Assembly: GCF_021474425.1 (NCBI RefSeq)
Contig: NZ_JAKEIP010000011.1
Coordinates: 1-64,000 of the forward strand
Direction: 5' to 3'
Source: Streptomyces muensis
GTDB taxonomy: Bacteria; Actinomycetota; Actinomycetes; Streptomycetales; Streptomycetaceae
DNA length: 64,000 bases
Every line of letters begins with the position of its first letter. The first letter of the stretch is position 1. Both the position numbers and the translations under genes were made by a program. Shown here one piece after another: positions 25,946-32,976 of this stretch. The notes below the pieces were generated by a model. That model was given only the letters and a program-made list of their open reading frames with translations, searched no databases and was not told where the DNA came from.

Positions 25946-26151
25946 TCCTGGCCACCACCGCGAACAACGTCAACGGCGTCGCCATCCCCACCATGGACGG
26001 CTTCCGTACCTCCTTCCTCATCGCCGCAGGCGCCATCTCCCTCGGACTGCTCCTCGCCTTCCTCCTGCCGAGCCACCGTCCCGCGACCAAGCACCGACCT
26101 CGCGGCGTCGACATCGACGAGGAGGACACAGCCCTGCGGCCGGCCGCCTAG
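25945..26151 (+). pseudogene. C-terminal remnant of an MFS efflux transporter
   Basis: VLATTANNVNGVAIPTMD followed by a hydrophobic last helix (FLIAAGAISLGLLLAFLLPS) and a charged tail is the end of an MFS drug-efflux pump. No start or earlier helices are present. It meets the beheaded tetR remnant 5'-to-5', as expected if a divergent tetR-mfs pair lost its promoter region and both gene starts in one deletion. Its TAG stop lies inside a CTAG at the edge of an insertion-sequence end. Confidence 0.65.
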
Positions 26152-26171
26152 GGCGTGTTGCGAAAGTCCCG
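26148..26171. mobile_element. solo IS5-like/MITE terminal repeat
   Basis: CTAG followed by GGCGTGTTGCGAAAGTCCCG. It differs at 3 of 24 positions from the terminal repeat of the complete MITE at 43595-43763. No matching inverted copy is seen downstream to 26434, so it is a relic or one surviving end. The remaining bases to 26434 hold no gene that I can support; they may be the decayed interior of the element. Confidence 0.55.
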
Positions 26172-26434
26172 CCTGCCGGGCGAACGGCCACAGCCCGTCG
26201 CCCCTTCCGCACCAGCAGCAACCCAGCCCCAGGCGGAAACAACCGTGCGACCGGTACCGGACGAGCGGTAGCACCAGGCCACAGCCCGAGGTCCCAGGGC
26301 TCTGACCAGCTCTTTCACAGATACGCTTCCGCCTGGCAGAAGCCGCCTTGCCTCGCCGCCGCCGTCGTCAGGAACCTGTTCCCAACCACGGCACGCGGGG
26401 CGATGGCGCCCCGCCGACAGGGACGGGAACCCTC

Positions 26435-27505
26435 ATGCCTCACATGACCGCCTTCGCAAGGAACCAGTGGTACGTCGCCGCCTACAGCCATGAGGTGGGG
26501 CGGGAGTTGCTCGGCAGGACGATCCTCGGTGAGACGCTCGTGCTGTACCGCACGGAGGAGGAGGGGACGCCGGTCGTCCTGCACGACCGGTGTGTGCACC
26601 GCCGGTACCCGCTGTCCGAGGCGCCGACCCGGCTCGACGGCGACCGGATCGTGTGCGGGTACCACGGGTTCACGTACGACACCACCGGTACGTGTGTGTA
26701 CGTGCCCGGGCAGAAGCGCGTCCCGCGGACGGCCCGCGTGGCCTCCTACCCGGTCGTCGAGCAGGACTCCCTGATCTGGGTGTGGATCGGCGACCCCGCG
26801 CTCGCCGATGCGCAGAGCATCCCGCGGGCCAGGCACCTCGACTCCCCCGGCTGGGTCACCGTGCGCGGCATGGAGCCCATCGACTGCGACTACGGGCTGC
26901 TCGTCGACAACCTCCTCGACCTCTCCCACGAGACCTACCTCCACGGCGGCTACATCGGCACCCCCGAGGTCGCCGATACCCCGATCACCACCGAGGTCGA
27001 CGAGGGCGCCGGCATCGTCCGGGTGAGCCGGCACATGGACGACGCCGAGTGCCCGCCGTTCTACGCCAGGTCGACCGGCATCGAGGGCCGGATCACGCGC
27101 TGGCAGGACATCGAGTACCACGCGCCCTGCCTCTACCTGCTGCACAGCCGGATCGCGCCGGTCGGTGTGCTGCCCGAGGCCGACGGCAGCGACCCGAACG
27201 GCTTCCACACCGAGATCACGTACGCCATCACCCCGTCCGGCGACGGCAAGGTGTACGACTTCTGGGCGGTCTCCCGGGACTGGGCGACGGACGACGCCGA
27301 GGTCACCGAGTTCCTGCGGGGCAACAACCACACCGTCGTCATGCAGGACGTCACCGCCCTCAACCTGCTCCAGAAGACCCTGGGCACCGAGCGCACCGGC
27401 TACCAGGAGCTGAGCATCAACATCGACACCGGCGGTCTGGCGGCCCGCCGTATCCTCGCCCGGCTGGTCGAGGAGGGCGACAAGCCCGTGGAGAAGGTCC
27501 TGTGA
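26435..27505 (+). CDS. vanA: Rieske non-heme iron oxygenase, VanA-type (vanillate O-demethylase oxygenase)
   Basis: 356 residues. Terminal oxygenase that removes a methyl group from a methoxy-aromatic acid such as vanillate, giving protocatechuate and formaldehyde. Rieske ligands: Cys53, His55 (DRCVHRRYP) and Cys74, His77 (VCGYHGF). Mononuclear iron site: DNLLDLSHETYLH with His165 and His170, plus a later Asp. ATG at 26435 is chosen; ATG at 26444 is equally possible. Followed with a GTGA overlap by a small gene and then the vanB-like reductase. Other methoxy-aromatic substrates are possible. Confidence 0.87.
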   Translation: MPHMTAFARNQWYVAAYSHEVGRELLGRTILGETLVLYRTEEEGTPVVLHDRCVHRRYPLSEAPTRLDGDRIVCGYHGFTYDTTGTCVYVPGQKRVPRTARVASYPVVEQDSLIWVWIGDPALADAQSIPRARHLDSPGWVTVRGMEPIDCDYGLLVDNLLDLSHETYLHGGYIGTPEVADTPITTEVDEGAGIVRVSRHMDDAECPPFYARSTGIEGRITRWQDIEYHAPCLYLLHSRIAPVGVLPEADGSDPNGFHTEITYAITPSGDGKVYDFWAVSRDWATDDAEVTEFLRGNNHTVVMQDVTALNLLQKTLGTERTGYQELSINIDTGGLAARRILARLVEEGDKPVEKVL

Positions 27506-27735
27506 GCGCCGGCCCCACCGGCGAGATCTACCGCATCGACTGGCTGCCGGGCACCGACATCCTGCACGGCACCTGTCACTGCGGACGCGAGCACACCGCG
27601 CAGGACCCGATCGAGATGTGGGAGTGGATGCTCGCCCATCCGCAAGGACACCAGCCACAAGGACACCAGTCCCAGGGACAGCAGCCGCAGGGGCGGCCGC
27701 CGCAGGGCCACGAGCCGCGAGGAAACAGCTCATGA
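27502..27735 (+). CDS. small protein between vanA and vanB with CHC motif and PQGH repeats
   Basis: 77 residues from GTG at 27502, overlapping vanA by GTGA and vanB by ATGA, so it is locked into the operon. Residues 1-46 are folded-looking: YRIDWLPGTDILHGTCHCG and DPIEMWEWMLAHP. I recall similar short proteins beside actinobacterial VanA genes. Residues 47-73 are a low-complexity run of about six PQGH/PQGQ units. The CHC pair plus His could bind metal. Function unknown; an assembly or coupling factor for the demethylase is a guess. Confidence 0.7.
   Translation: MSAGPTGEIYRIDWLPGTDILHGTCHCGREHTAQDPIEMWEWMLAHPQGHQPQGHQSQGQQPQGRPPQGHEPRGNSS
27640..27723 (+). repeat. short tandem repeats coding PQG-x-x units
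   Basis: Degenerate 12 to 15-base units (for example CCACAAGGACACCAG) repeat about six times and code for the hydrophilic tail of the small protein. The lower GC and CAA/ACA codons in the first units suggest recent slippage expansion. Confidence 0.6.
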
Positions 27736-28667
27736 CCGTGTACGAAGCCGAACTCGTCGTCGAGAGCAGGGAGTCGGCGGCCGACGGCGTGCTCGCCCTC
27801 ACCCTGCGCCACCCGCTCGGCGAGGACCTGCCGGAGTGGGAGCCCGGCGCCCACATCGACGTCGTCCTCGGGCCGGAGCTGGAGCGGCAGTACTCGCTGT
27901 GCGGCGATCCGGCCGACCGGGGCGCCTGGCGGATCGCGGTGCTGCGGGAGGCGGACGGGCGCGGCGGATCGGCCCATGTGCACGAGGAGTTGGGGCTGGG
28001 TGACAAGGTGCGGGTGCGCGGGCCGCGCAACCACTTCCGGCTCGAGCCCGCTCCCCGCTACCGGTTCATCGCGGGCGGGATCGGCATCACCCCCATCCTG
28101 CCGATGCTGGCCGCGGCCGAGGCGGCGGGCGCCCAGTGGACGCTGCTGTACGGCGGCCGCACGCGCAACTCCATAGCTTTCACCGAGGAGTTGGGGCGGT
28201 ACGGCGATCGGGTCACCGTCGCCCCGCAGGACGAGACCGGGCTGCTGGACCTCGCCTCCGTGCTGGAGGACCTGCCCGACGGCACGCTGGTGTACTGCTG
28301 CGGTCCCGGTCCGCTGCTGGACGCGGTCGAGGAGCGGTGCCCGGCCGAGCGGCTGCGCGTCGAGCGGTTCTCACCCAAGGAGCAACAGGCGGGTGAGAAC
28401 AGCGAGTTCGAGGTCGAGCTCGCGCAGAGCGGCCGAACGGTCACCGTGCCCGCTGACGTCTCCGTGCTGGACGCCGTGCGCGCCGCCGGTGTCGAGGTGC
28501 TCTTCTCCTGCACGGAGGGCACCTGCGGGACCTGCGAGACCGATGTCCTCGACGGCACCCCGGACCATCGGGACTCCGTGCTCACGGCCGAGGAGCAGGA
28601 GAGCGGCGAGACGATGATGATCTGTGTGTCCCGGTGCCGTGGGAAGCGGCTCGTGCTGGACCTGTGA
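27732..28667 (+). CDS. vanB: VanB-type ferredoxin reductase (vanillate O-demethylase reductase)
   Basis: 311 residues, phthalate-dioxygenase-reductase family. Order: FMN-binding barrel (RQYSLCGDP, with the flavin-contact RxYS), NAD domain (GGIGITPILPML, then YCCGPGPLLDAV), and a C-terminal plant-type [2Fe-2S] ferredoxin (CTEGTCGTCETDV plus a later Cys in MICVSRC). It passes electrons from NADH to the VanA Rieske centre. ATG at 27732 overlaps the small gene. Its last 86 bases overlap the end of the convergent IclR gene. Confidence 0.92.
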   Translation: MTVYEAELVVESRESAADGVLALTLRHPLGEDLPEWEPGAHIDVVLGPELERQYSLCGDPADRGAWRIAVLREADGRGGSAHVHEELGLGDKVRVRGPRNHFRLEPAPRYRFIAGGIGITPILPMLAAAEAAGAQWTLLYGGRTRNSIAFTEELGRYGDRVTVAPQDETGLLDLASVLEDLPDGTLVYCCGPGPLLDAVEERCPAERLRVERFSPKEQQAGENSEFEVELAQSGRTVTVPADVSVLDAVRAAGVEVLFSCTEGTCGTCETDVLDGTPDHRDSVLTAEEQESGETMMICVSRCRGKRLVLDL

Positions 28668-29433
28668 TCCGGAGGTCGGCCTCGATCCGGGCCACCGCGG
28701 CCAGCAGATGCGGCAGCAGCTCCGCACGGATCGAGTCCACCGAGGTACGGCCGGCGTGCACCGCGATGTTCACGCCGGCCACCACCTCGCCGTCCGGTTC
28801 CCGCACCGGGGCCGCCACCGACCGCAGCCCCTCCTCCAACTCCTGGTCGACGACGGCGTAACCCTGCCGCCGGATGCGCCCCAGCTCCGCCCGCAGGGCG
28901 TCCGGCGCGGTGATGGTGCGCGAGGTCAGCTGCTTCAACTCGCCTGCCTCCAAGCGGAGTCGGACCTCCTCCTCCGGCAGATGGGCGAGGATGACCCGGC
29001 CCACAGACGTCACATACGCCGGGAATCGGGTGCCCACCGCGATGGCCGCCGTCATGATGCGCCGGGTCGGCACCCGTGCCACGTACACGATGTCTTCGCC
29101 GTCCAGGACGCACAGCGACGACGACTCCCGTACCTGCGCCACGAGTTGCTCCAGATGCGGCTCGGCGATCTGCGGCAGGGTGACGCTGGAGAGGTAGGAG
29201 TAGCCGAGTTCCAGGACGCGCGGGGTGAGGCGGAAGTGGCGGCCGTCCTGGTGGACGTAGCCGAGGTCGACGAGGGTGAGCAGCAGCCGGCGGGCGGCGG
29301 CGCGGGTCAGGTCGCAGGTCTGGGCGACCTCGCTGAGGGTACGGGCGGGGTGGTCGGCGTCGAAGGAGCGGATCACGGCGAGGCCGCGCTCGAAGGACCT
29401 CACGAAGTGCGGTGCGCGGTCTGCCGGAAGCAT
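28582..29433 (-). CDS. IclR-family regulator, PcaR/PobR-like
   Basis: 283 residues. Winged HTH: RTLSEVAQTCDLTRAAARRLLLTLVDLGYV. The effector domain includes SSLCVLDGEDIVYVARVPTRRIM and GTRFPAYVTSVGRVILAHLP, close to regulators of the protocatechuate branch. Start ATG at 29433 follows GGAGG by 5 bases; the ORF start at 29475 lacks a site. The last ~28 residues are Ser/Arg/Pro rich and are encoded over the vanB end, so the native stop may have been lost. It probably controls vanAB and the divergent importer in response to an aromatic acid (inference). Confidence 0.9.
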   Translation of the reverse strand: MLPADRAPHFVRSFERGLAVIRSFDADHPARTLSEVAQTCDLTRAAARRLLLTLVDLGYVHQDGRHFRLTPRVLELGYSYLSSVTLPQIAEPHLEQLVAQVRESSSLCVLDGEDIVYVARVPTRRIMTAAIAVGTRFPAYVTSVGRVILAHLPEEEVRLRLEAGELKQLTSRTITAPDALRAELGRIRRQGYAVVDQELEEGLRSVAAPVREPDGEVVAGVNIAVHAGRTSVDSIRAELLPHLLAAVARIEADLRITGPARAASHGTGTHRSSSSRRSPAPRP

Positions 29434-29451
29434 CGCCACCTCCAATGGTGT

Positions 29452-29462
29452 CAACAATGTTG
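29452..29462. promoter_or_regulatory. palindrome in front of the IclR gene
   Basis: CAACAATGTTG is a perfect odd-centred palindrome 19 bases upstream of the IclR start, overlapping where its own promoter should be. Plausible autoregulatory site. Confidence 0.4.
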
Positions 29463-29484
29463 TCGGCGAACTCATCGCCCCCCG

Positions 29485-29528
29485 ACCGGTTGAGAACCGG
29501 TTGAGACCCCGTTGAGAACCGGTTGAGG
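29485..29528. promoter_or_regulatory. four 11-bp tandem repeats in the iclR/importer promoter region
   Basis: ACCGGTTGAGA units start at 29485, 29496, 29507 (variant CCCCGTTGAGA) and 29518, each 11 bases apart, about one helical turn. They would all present on one DNA face, which suits cooperative binding by the IclR protein. A further palindrome TGTGCG-N5-CGCACA is at 29564-29580, closer to the importer gene. Confidence 0.6.
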
Positions 29529-29624
29529 CTTCTACCTTCCCGCAGAGCGTTCCCGCGCACTACTGTGCGCCTTGCGCACAACCTGTCGGAACACCGCTGC
29601 ACCGTTGTCTGTACAGGAGGAGCC

Positions 29625-30593
29625 ATGCGTCGTCTGTCGGCCGGTCTCACCGCCGGCGCCCTGCTGCTCGTCGCGACGGCCTGTGGCTCGTCCGACGACG
29701 GTTCGTCTCAGGCGGGCGCGTCGTCCGGCGGGGTCACCACCGTCAAGGTCGGACTCATCCCGATCGTCGATGTCGCACCGCTGTATCTCGGCCAGAAGCA
29801 GGGCTTCTTCGAAAAACAGGGCCTGAAGCTGGAGTTCACCACCGCACAGGGCGGCGCGGCGATCGTGCCGGGTGTGGCGAGCGGGCAGTTCCAGTTCGGG
29901 TTCAGCAACGTGACGTCCCTGATGGTCGCCCAGTCCAACGGCGTTCCGGTGAAGGCGGTCGCCAACGCCATCGCGTCGACCGGCGTGTCGGGCAAGGACT
30001 TCGGCGCCCTCATGGTCAAGAAGGGCAGCCCGCTGAAGTCGCCGAAGGAGCTTGAGGGCAAGAAGGTCGCCATCAACACGCTGAAGAACATCAACGAGAC
30101 CGCCGTACGCGAGTCGGTGCGCAAGGCCGGCGGCGATCCCGACAAGGTGAACTTCGTCGAGCTGGCCTTCGACCAGATGCCGGCCGCCCTCGACCAGAGT
30201 CAGATCGACGCCGCCATGGTCGTGGAGCCGGCGACCGCCACCATCAAGAGCCAGGACGGCGTCGAGATCGCCTCACCCCTGGTGGACGTCGCCCCGAATC
30301 TCACCGTGGCCATGTACTTCGCGTCCACGCAGTACGCGCAGCAGAACCCGGAGGTGGTGAAGAAGTTCCAGGACGCCACCGCCGAGTCCCTCGCCTACGC
30401 CGACGCCCACCCGGACGAGGCCCGCCAGATCATCACGACGTACACGAAGATCCCGGCGGACGTGCTGGCCAAGGTCACCCTTCCGAAGTGGCCGGCCGAG
30501 GCGAACCGGTCGTCCATCGAGGCCCTGATGAAGCTCGGTGAGACGGACGGCCTCTTCAAGAAGACGCCCGACCTGGACGCGCTCCTGCCGTGA
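29625..30593 (+). CDS. substrate-binding lipoprotein, SsuA/TauA/NMT1 type
   Basis: 322 residues. Signal with lipobox LVATACG, so it is anchored outside the membrane. KVGLIPIVDVAPLYLGQKQGF and the GKKVAINTLKN segment are typical of binding proteins for sulfonates, nitrate, thiamine precursors or aromatic acids. ATG at 29625 has AGGAGG 5 bases ahead. It heads a four-gene importer operon divergent from the IclR gene. The neighbours suggest an aromatic acid ligand (inference). Confidence 0.88.
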   Translation: MRRLSAGLTAGALLLVATACGSSDDGSSQAGASSGGVTTVKVGLIPIVDVAPLYLGQKQGFFEKQGLKLEFTTAQGGAAIVPGVASGQFQFGFSNVTSLMVAQSNGVPVKAVANAIASTGVSGKDFGALMVKKGSPLKSPKELEGKKVAINTLKNINETAVRESVRKAGGDPDKVNFVELAFDQMPAALDQSQIDAAMVVEPATATIKSQDGVEIASPLVDVAPNLTVAMYFASTQYAQQNPEVVKKFQDATAESLAYADAHPDEARQIITTYTKIPADVLAKVTLPKWPAEANRSSIEALMKLGETDGLFKKTPDLDALLP

Positions 30594-31363
30594 GGGGCGG
30601 GCATGTCGCACTCGGTGCGGCCGGGCTCGCGGCCTTCCTCGCCCTGGGCGAGGCGGCGCCGCGGCTCGGCCTGGTCAAGGAGGCCTATGTCCCGCCGACG
30701 AGCCGGATCGCCGAAGCACTCGTGGACGAGGCCGCCGACACCGCCTTCTGGAGCGCGCTCGGCGACACCCTCACCGGCTGGGCGCTGGGCCTGGCCATCG
30801 CGGTCTGCGCCGGTGTCGTCGTGGGCGTGGCCGTCTCGGTGGTGCCGTATCTGCGCGAGGCGACGGCGTCCACGATCGAGTTCCTGCGCCCCATCCCCTC
30901 CGTGGCGCTGATCCCGCTGGCGGTACTGCTCTACGGCACCGAACTGAAGTCGGTGCTCCTGCTGGTGGTGTACGCCAGCTTCTGGCAGGTGCTGATCCAG
31001 ACGCTGTACGGCGTCCAGGACGTCGACCCGGTCGCCGAGGAGACGGCCCGCAGCTACGGCCTCGGCACCTGGGCGCGGGTCCGCCATGTGCTGTGGCCGA
31101 CGGCCCTGCCGTACGTCATGACCGGGGTGCGGCTCGCCGCGGCCGTGGCGCTGATCCTTGCGATCACGGCCGAACTGGTCATCGGTGCCCCGGGGTTGGG
31201 CCGGCAGATCGCGGTGGCGCAGACCTCTCAGGCGGTGCCGGAGATGTACGCGCTGATCGTGGTCGCGGGGCTGCTGGGGCTGCTCATCAACGTCGGCGCG
31301 CGGACGGTGGAGCGGCGGGCGCTGGCCTGGCACCAGTCGGTGCGCGGGGAGGTGGCGGTGTGA
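30590..31363 (+). CDS. ABC importer permease (SsuC/TauC type), first of two
   Basis: 257 residues, six predicted helices. Coupling loop VAEETARSYGLGTWARVRHVLWP is the EAA motif. GTG start in a GTGA overlap with the binding-protein gene. A second, related permease follows with another GTGA overlap, so the channel is likely a heterodimer rather than the usual homodimer of this class. Confidence 0.88.
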   Translation: MRGGHVALGAAGLAAFLALGEAAPRLGLVKEAYVPPTSRIAEALVDEAADTAFWSALGDTLTGWALGLAIAVCAGVVVGVAVSVVPYLREATASTIEFLRPIPSVALIPLAVLLYGTELKSVLLLVVYASFWQVLIQTLYGVQDVDPVAEETARSYGLGTWARVRHVLWPTALPYVMTGVRLAAAVALILAITAELVIGAPGLGRQIAVAQTSQAVPEMYALIVVAGLLGLLINVGARTVERRALAWHQSVRGEVAV

Positions 31364-32139
31364 TCGGGCGCCTGCTGCTGAGGCTGCTCTTCGTCGTCGC
31401 GCTGCCCGCGGTGCTGGTCGCCGTGTGGTGGGCGGCGTCGAACGGCAGCACGGACCCCTTCTGGCCGCCGCTGCGAACGATCCTCGACACCTTCCCGGAC
31501 GTCTGGACCGCCGACCGTCTGCGCACGGACGTCGTACCGAGCCTCCTGCGCCTCCTGGGCGGCTACGCGCTGGCCGCGGCGGTCGGGGTCGCGCTCGGCA
31601 CGGTCATCGGCTCCTACCGCCGGGTGCGCGCGGTGTGCGAGCCGGTCCTGGAGTTCCTGCGGGCCGTGCCGCCGCCCGTGCTGGTGCCGGTCATCATGCT
31701 GTTCGCGGGCATCGGCGACACGATGAAGATCGTCGTGATCGCGAGCGGCTGTGTCTGGCCGATCCTGCTCAACACCGTGGAGGGCGTGCGCGCGGTCGAC
31801 TCGGTGATGCTGGAGACGGCCCGCTCGTACGGTGTCACCGGGTTCGCCCGGCTGCGCCATCTGGTGCTGCGCTCGGCGAGTCCGCAGATCTTCGCCGGGC
31901 TGCGCCAGGCCCTCTCGATCGGCATCATCCTCATGGTCATCAGCGAGATGTTCGCCGCGAACAACGGCATCGGCTTCACCGTCGTGCAGTTCCAACGCAG
32001 CTTCGCCATCCCCGACATGTGGACCGGCATCCTCGTCCTCGGCCTGCTCGGCTTCCTGCTCTCCGTCGTCTTCCAGCTGGTCGAGCGCCGGGTGCTCGGC
32101 TGGTACCGCGGCCTGCGCGCGACCACCCGGCGGTCTTGA
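31360..32139 (+). CDS. ABC importer permease (SsuC/TauC type), second of two
   Basis: 259 residues, six predicted helices. The EAA loop reads METARSYGVTGFARLRHLVLR. GTG at 31360 overlaps the first permease; the much longer frame upstream is a shadow of that gene. Sequence similarity between the two loops indicates an ancient duplication. Confidence 0.88.
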   Translation: MIGRLLLRLLFVVALPAVLVAVWWAASNGSTDPFWPPLRTILDTFPDVWTADRLRTDVVPSLLRLLGGYALAAAVGVALGTVIGSYRRVRAVCEPVLEFLRAVPPPVLVPVIMLFAGIGDTMKIVVIASGCVWPILLNTVEGVRAVDSVMLETARSYGVTGFARLRHLVLRSASPQIFAGLRQALSIGIILMVISEMFAANNGIGFTVVQFQRSFAIPDMWTGILVLGLLGFLLSVVFQLVERRVLGWYRGLRATTRRS

Positions 32140-32163
32140 GTGAACACCGTGAAGGGGCGGGTC

Positions 32164-32976
32164 ATGCTCGACGTACGCGGCCTGAAGAAGGTCTACGAGG
32201 GTTCCGGGCGGCGGGTGGAGGCAGTGCGCGACCTCACCTTCACCGTCGACGCGGGCGAACTGGTCTGTCTCGTCGGCCCGTCCGGCTGCGGCAAGACGAC
32301 CCTGCTGAAGTGCATGGGCGGGCTGCTCACGCCGACGAGCGGCGAAGTGCTCCTGGAGGGGCGGAAGGTGAGCGGTCCGCCGCCCGGGATGGCGTTCGTC
32401 TTCCAGGAGTACGGACGCAGCCTGTTCCCCTGGATGCGGGTCGGCGACAACGTCGAACTCCCGCTGAAGCAGAAGGACTTGAGCAAGGCGCGTCGCCGGG
32501 AGCTGGTGCGCGACGCGCTGGAGTCGGTCGGGCTGACGGATGCCGTGGGGGCGTATCCGTGGCAGCTGTCCGGCGGGATGCAGCAGCGGGTCGCCATCGC
32601 CCGCGCGCTCGCGTACGAGCCCCGTGTGCTGCTGATGGACGAGCCGTTCGCGGCCGTGGACGCGCAGACGCGGGCCGATCTGGAGGATCTGGTCCGGGGG
32701 CTGTGGCGGGACCGCGGCATCACGATCCTGTTCGTCACGCACGACATCGACGAGGCGGTGTACCTGGGCGAGCGGGTCCTCGTCCTGTCCGCCTCCCCCA
32801 CCGTCGTCCAGGAGCAGCTGAAGGTCGATCTGCCCGCCGAGCGCGACCAGCTGCACACCCGCGTGGACCCGCGCTTCGCCGAACTGCGCACCCATGTGTA
32901 CGAGCAGATCCAGGCGGCGAAGCGCGGGGTCGTGCGGGACGCGGTCACGAAGTCGGATACACCTCCACCTCACTGA
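32164..32976 (+). CDS. ABC importer ATPase (SsuB/TauB type)
   Basis: 270 residues from ATG at 32164, which has AAGGGGCGG in front. A GTG at 32140, directly after the permease stop, would add 8 residues and is the alternative. Walker A GPSGCGKTT, Q-loop FQEYGRSLFPW, signature LSGGMQQR, Walker B VLLMDEPFAAVD and H-loop VTHDIDEAV are intact. Its last 32 bases overlap the end of the convergent glucanase gene. Confidence 0.92.
   Translation: MLDVRGLKKVYEGSGRRVEAVRDLTFTVDAGELVCLVGPSGCGKTTLLKCMGGLLTPTSGEVLLEGRKVSGPPPGMAFVFQEYGRSLFPWMRVGDNVELPLKQKDLSKARRRELVRDALESVGLTDAVGAYPWQLSGGMQQRVAIARALAYEPRVLLMDEPFAAVDAQTRADLEDLVRGLWRDRGITILFVTHDIDEAVYLGERVLVLSASPTVVQEQLKVDLPAERDQLHTRVDPRFAELRTHVYEQIQAAKRGVVRDAVTKSDTPPPH

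Noticed and set aside
26172..26434. decayed transposase gene
   Set aside because: Some codons on the minus strand hint at a coding tail, but no transposase motif or DDE residue can be identified.
26315..28030. 571-codon minus-strand frame over vanA
   Set aside because: Antisense to the well-supported Rieske oxygenase and reductase; no domain seen.
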